A stretch of 64,000 nt of DNA from Asterias rubens (Eukaryota; Echinodermata; Asteroidea; Forcipulatida; Asteriidae): assembly GCF_902459465.1 (NCBI RefSeq), contig NC_047073.1, positions 12,215,036-12,279,035 of the forward strand, in the 5' to 3' direction. Position numbers and translations under genes: made by a program. Below the pieces are notes generated by a model. The model saw only the letters and a program-made list of their open reading frames with translations, ran no database searches and was not told where the DNA came from. This document shows positions 60,829 to 64,000 of the stretch, one piece after another. Every line of letters begins with the position of its first letter. Positions within the stretch are counted from its first letter, which is position 1.

Positions 60829-62517
60829 AACAAAAATAGCAAGAATAAGGTTGCAACGATATTTATCTTACATTTAGGAAACTGGCATTGATGTAATCTG
60901 TGCTACTTTCGCTTCCACCGCTCATCAAATGAGGCCTAAATCGATCAACTGTAAAATCACCATTCATCAATAATTAATTACAGGTTGTACTGGAGTTACA
61001 AAAAGACATATAACCTTATATCAGATTGGCTGTTATTTTCCCGCTTCTTTCTGGATCCTTTCCTTAATCCCTTTCCCCCTCTCTTTTTCTATAAATGGAT
61101 ATGTATTTGTTTGTACTTGTTTTATGCCTCTGAAGAAGGTCCGGATTGGATCGAAAGCTAAGGCCATCTACCCTATTCATTATAACCTTATATCAGAGGA
61201 TATAAACCCAAAACAAATAAACAAACGAACGAAAAACAACAACAGCAAAAGCAATAGCAACCGCGATAACGACAACGACAACAAACAAACTGCAAAGGTA
61301 AAAATAAAAAAAATTGGCAAGTCTGTCTCTTCAGCAAAACTATTACAGACAAGTTTGGGGGCTTTACCACAAAATAAAGACATTTGGGGATAAAACTTCA
61401 ATTTTTAAGTGCTTCTTTATGTGATAAAAAAGAAACAATCCATGTTAAAACAAACTGATGGAAAATCTATTAGTGGTTGTTTTTCTACCGACAGTGGCGT
61501 AACCAGAGGGGGTGGAGGCGGGCGGCTGAAGCCCCAAGCCCTGCTCAGAACTTTGGCCACCCTCTTCCCCCGACATGAGATTAAAAAAAGGAACAAAATG
61601 ATAAGTTCGATACATACCCCCTCATAATAAATAAGGTCTTTGTCCCGCTTGCCCCCCCCAAAAAAAAAAATAAGAATAAAAATGTCTATACTGATGTAAA
61701 GGTTCTGCTGATATCGTCGGATACTTTGGGTGTAAATATAAATTGCTGGATGACTTTGTATACGTTGCCCAGCAATGAATTAATGGAACAACTTACCGGG
61801 TATTTTATCTGGGTACCTATTCTTATGGGCATTTTCTGGCATCTGACCCGCCTGACAATCATCACGGTTGACCGGTTTAGTCACTGAATTGAGTTTCTGC
61901 CAAAGTAAAAGGTTTTTACACCACAAAAATGTACGTTAAAAATATAATGTCAGAAGTTATTTTAGTACAAACAAAAAACGTGACTGGAATACTAAGTGGA
62001 ACTTCCAACACAATTGGAAACAATCGGACAATTTAGGACACGATTTAAACTAATTTTTAATCTTAATTTCTTCAAAGGTCATGTTATAAGTGCTTAACTC
62101 TAATGTCTTATTAATTATAATTGTAAATCAACCATACAAATAGAAACATAACAACACAGCTGTGCACAGCTTACACCAATAATATTTGGTTCAACTTATT
62201 GTAAACACAGGTTATGGAATCCATACATTGAAGTATGTAACTATTTCTCAATAATCCCCGACAATCCCTGCACACTGACAAGTTTACCAACTGCATTGTG
62301 GGTGACTATTATAATATGCCTATTAACAATTTCCTATTAGTCAGCCATGTTTCCCAACTTATGTGTAACTGCAGAACGCCATGAGTAGTGCTGTCTGGTG
62401 ACGCCACATTATTTACCAGGTTTAATTCTTAAAAGTAAAACTAATACCTTTTTAGTACATCTCTATAAAATGCTCCCCAGTCCCCGACGGGGAATGCGAG
62501 AACTTTTATTATTATTT

Positions 62518-62562
<45 letters not shown>

Positions 62563-64000
62563 TCAAAGTTTTATATAGCGCACGTATCTACCAAACAATG
62601 TACTCCGAGTATAAACAAACTTTCCATAAGATAGGTGATTGCAGTGATGAATTCTGAGACCCAATTATTTAGCACCTTATAAGGGTTTACAAGGTGCCGG
62701 CGACTACAGCAGCCACTGGTCATTTTAAGCATCTGGCGGCATACAGGTCTACAGACTAAAGACCGAACAGGTCATCTGAGGGTTTAAATAAATGACCAGA
62801 AAATTAACACAAAGTCCTCACCTCTAACTGTTGCTGTAATCCAGACTTCCCCGTTGACGTTGTAACCTTCTTCAGGAAAGCTAGTTCAGCTAAGAAGCTA
62901 TCTTGCCGTATTGCTGTATCTCCACTTAGGATTGTCTCATGAAGAACATCAAAGAGAAACTCATACTGGACCTAAACATAAAACATACCCAGGGTCCAAT
63001 TTCATAGAGATGCTTAAGCATAAAAAAGTAGCTTAGCACAACAAAGTGATGCTTACTAGAATAAGGTTACCAGCCACAATACCATTTCTCATGTACAATT
63101 TTGACTGGTGTCCTGCTAATTTCTGCTAAGCAAACAATTATTGATGTCTGTTTTAAGCAGCCTACGAAATGTGGTCCTTCATCCACCCAATCAACCATGA
63201 AACAATTTTCTGATACCACTATCCTGTTTAAATAAATCCACACAAAAATCTCAGACAACATCCACAATCTAATACGCATCAAAATGACTGTCGGTAAACT
63301 TTAAAATAAAGATAGTATAGTTAGAGTGAAAAAAGAGCTCCACTCAAAATAAATGCGTAATGAAATACTTATTGATAAGGTAATAAGTTTGCATGATACA
63401 GATTAGTACACGATAGATTTATCTCGATATAAACACCCTTCGATTCCATGGTGCTCACTTGTGGAATGCCATTGACGAAAAAAATCAAAAGCAAACCGCC
63501 AGTGAACCGTTTTAAGGCCCCCTTCAAAAGAGTCATCATCTTTCTTTCAGTATGTAACATCGCTTTCTTTCAATATTGACTGCTTTGACAGACTTGGTAT
63601 ATCACCAATATTGTTCTTTTTCAGACATACATCATGTTTTCATTTTAGATAAGCGTTGTTGTTGTTTGTAAGTTGTTTTGTTCCTATTTCGTACGTCCTC
63701 TGTTTGTCCGTTTATCCTGTCTCTGTCTGTCCACAGGCTGAATACTACAAGTCTCAGCTTATCAATTCGACCTCCATAATGCTCCGTTTCTTTGTAGTAT
63801 AAACCTCTCTAGTACATTCTTCAATGCTGTGTTTTTGACAGTATGGAAATACATGCGAATCGACTTGAATGATACGACTCTATAAAATCACCGCAGTTTG
63901 AATCATGTGCAGCCTCTGGTCTCGCATCGCACAAACGAAGTTCCAGATGTCCACTCTGCCCTCTATCTTAGCCTTCTCAAACATTGAGTGCAAGACAATG
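55735..64000 (-). CDS. Receptor-type protein tyrosine phosphatase, D1 end and whole D2 (5' part outside the window)
   Basis: Eight exons join in frame: 63892-64000+, 62822-62971, 61797-61896, 60872-60948, 60465-60599, 59616-59750, 58029-58174, 56010-56133, then the stop exon 55735-55809. The first ends D1 (VDIWNFVCAMRDQRLHMIQT, then QYEFLFDVLHE). D2 follows with ENAHKNRYPD, DYINASFLN, YIVTQMPWPHNVNDMWRMV, QYWPEE, QFLDWPNEGLP and HCIDGEGASGTFCAL. The nearest family by my recollection is the R2B type (PTPRK/M/T/U). D2 keeps the Cys of HC-x5-R but has Ala for Arg, and Asn for the Asp of WPD, so D2 should be inactive (inference from mechanism). The receptor ectodomain, membrane segment and D1 catalytic core lie to the right of the window. 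The protein ends just after D2, at YENLL. Confidence 0.95.
56010..56133 (-). CDS. RPTP exon: D2 signature loop without Arg
   Basis: Starts with T, completing Ile after the signature Cys, then DGEGASGTFCALSNIMEKLE and VVDIFQSVKKIRATCPRL. The Arg of the HC-x5-R signature is Ala. The donor at GTATGG was chosen because it is the only nearby GT in phase 0; the join leaves out a few residues normally present before the QY-F motif. Confidence 0.88.
56375..57738. mobile_element. Family A MITE half, split by a fold-back element
   Basis: CATAGTTATCTCGCAACTTC to CACAGGTTTGTTA before, and TTTTGTGCATAATGTTG to AATAGTGTCCAGTGTCTTTAA after, 56438-57657. The other half of the MITE is missing. Confidence 0.88.
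56438..57657. mobile_element. Fold-back element, 1220 bp, TA target duplication
   Basis: Ends TCACTCAGAAAA and TTTTCTGAGTGA are perfect inverses, flanked by TA (56436-56437 and 57658-57659). The host sequence GTTATTTTGTGC is restored when one TA is removed. Inside, 56884-57125 and about 57126-57360 are long inverted copies (GAGCAAAAGTTACAAGCATG against ATTCTTGTAACTTTTGCTCG), and GTAAA/TTTAC words are repeated many times. The TA duplication suggests Tc1/mariner-type mobilisation. No transposase frame seen. Confidence 0.88.
58029..58174 (-). CDS. RPTP exon: D2 WPD loop (WPN) and start of signature
   Basis: Not part of any long open frame, but found by frame matching. RARLICHLQFLDWPNEGLP then VKKWKQEHGKHRVAVHC and AT. 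The WPD Asp is Asn. The donor GTAAGA splits the codon after the catalytic Cys. Confidence 0.92.
58961..59340. mobile_element. Family F MITE
   Basis: TTAAAGCCATTGGACACTTT and GCGATTGCTTTAA, 380 bp, matching 5373-5745. In the RPTP intron between the YWP and WPN exons. Confidence 0.88.
59616..59750 (-). CDS. RPTP exon: D2 YWP motif
   Basis: Forty-five codons beginning SCGQYWPEEQSPIKSGSYTI, phase 0 at both ends. Confidence 0.95.
59903..60045. mobile_element. Family B hairpin MITE
   Basis: CAATGGGAGACTTTTGGGAC and GTCCCAAAGTCTCCCATTG ends, with GGCAGCAGACTTACC and its inverse. In an RPTP intron. Confidence 0.92.
60381..60411. repeat. Degraded copy of an RPTP exon end with its donor
   Basis: TACTGGTTCGTGTAAC then TTTTAGGGTTCAA resembles the exon end at 60461-60492 (ACTTGGTTCATGTCATG then TTTAGGGTTCAA), preceded in both by GAAATACTTAC. 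The copy lies 80 bp into the intron. Confidence 0.75.
60465..60599 (-). CDS. RPTP exon: D2 YIVTQ motif
   Basis: Forty-five codons from SPSCKGVYIVTQMPWPHNV to MLNPKHDMNQ. Phase 0. The 3' end with its donor has a degraded copy 80 bp further on (60381-60411). Confidence 0.96.
60788..60830. repeat. (ATT)n microsatellite
   Basis: A run of ATT/TTA units of about 40 bp. Confidence 0.9.
60872..60948 (-). CDS. RPTP exon: D2 DYINASF
   Basis: Starts in phase 1 and encodes DRFRPHLMSGGSESSTDYIN then ASFLN, the usual PTP strand after the KNRY loop. Confidence 0.94.
60949..61796 (-). other. RPTP intron with a Penelope-like tail
   Basis: TGAAGAAGGTCCGGATTGGA then TCGAAAGCTAAG at about 61131-61162 resembles a Penelope-like terminal motif. 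The rest shows CAACAG/CGACAA-rich low complexity and nothing else. Confidence 0.45.
61797..61896 (-). CDS. RPTP exon: start of D2 with KNRY loop
   Basis: Thirty-three codons plus one base, containing GQMPENAHKNRYPDKIP. The KNRY substrate-recognition loop is intact. The acceptor is TTTGGCAG. Confidence 0.94.
62516..62735 (-). mobile_element. SINE, reversed, with (TAA)n tail
   Basis: Minus strand: GGCTGCTGTAGTCGCCGGCA, CACCTTGTAAACCCTTATAA, TGGTAGATACGTGCGCTATA and then (ATT)n. A reversed relative of 5925-6300. Confidence 0.78.
62822..62971 (-). CDS. RPTP exon: D1-D2 linker
   Basis: Fifty codons starting VQYEFLFDVLHETILSGDTA, the end of D1 and the start of the linker to D2. Phase 0 at both ends, donor GTGAGG. 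Confidence 0.93.
62985..63185. repeat. Family K repeat
   Basis: GGTCCAATTTCATAGAGATG at the left, AGCAGCCTACGAAATGTGGTCC at the right, inverted; GCTTAGCACAACAA and TTACCAGCCAC shared with 16735-16945 and 30580-30755. From 63186 to 63891 nothing recognised. Confidence 0.68.
63892..64000 (-). CDS. RPTP exon: end of D1 (partial)
   Basis: After one base of a split codon it reads IVLHSMFEKAKIEGRVDIWN then FVCAMRDQRLHMIQTA. This is the last helix region of an active-type D1 (usual form VDIYGFVSRIRQQRCNMVQT). Donor GTGATT, phase 0. Continues past 64000. Confidence 0.9.

Overview
The window is animal nuclear DNA. Its genes are split by GT-AG introns, the intergenic and intronic DNA is AT-rich and crowded with MITEs, SINEs and LINE fragments, and the proteins belong to metazoan families. 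The SINE and LINE tail types and the style of the repeats suggest a marine invertebrate deuterostome, most likely an echinoderm. That last step is inference; no species-specific sequence was recognised.

Four genes could be built exon by exon, all on the minus strand. (1) 2514-34549: CWC27, the spliceosome-associated cyclophilin, with ten coding exons and a 19.4 kb last visible intron. The final exon(s), about 50 residues judging from the human protein, lie beyond the left edge. (2) 37175-40761: a three-exon gene for a THAP zinc finger plus a DDE transposase-like domain. The catalytic D-D-E candidates are present, but a TAG stands where the invariant THAP tryptophan is expected. (3) 44036-51380: GADD45, complete in five exons, 175 residues. 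(4) 55735 to beyond 64000: the 3' part of a receptor-type protein tyrosine phosphatase, covering the end of catalytic domain D1 and the whole of D2. D2 has lost the catalytic Arg and the WPD Asp, so it should be a pseudophosphatase domain. Every splice junction between the listed exons keeps the reading frame and follows GT-AG.

The rest is mobile DNA and its debris. Family A is a TTAA-flanked MITE of about 390 bp with roughly 13 copies. Family B is a hairpin MITE of about 150 bp with 5 copies. Family C is a long palindromic TTAA MITE with 3 copies. Family D carries a 'GTACTTTTT' terminal motif, and one of its ends has expanded into a minisatellite. Family F is a TTAA MITE of about 370 bp. There is also a hAT-like MITE with an 8-bp target duplication and a 1.22 kb fold-back element with a TA duplication, each nested inside a family A copy. 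tRNA-derived SINEs, SINEs that share a 3' tail with LINE fragments in the window, and Penelope-like fragments complete the picture.

The four genes do not form a pathway or an operon: a splicing factor, a transposase-derived gene, a stress-response regulator and a receptor phosphatase are simply neighbours. The points most worth a second look are the stop codon in the THAP domain, the degenerate D2 domain, the nested and fold-back elements, two partial exon duplications that copied splice donors, and the minisatellite grown from a transposon end. I found no CRISPR array, no rRNA, no convincing functional tRNA gene, and no evidence for a wholly new multi-gene system.
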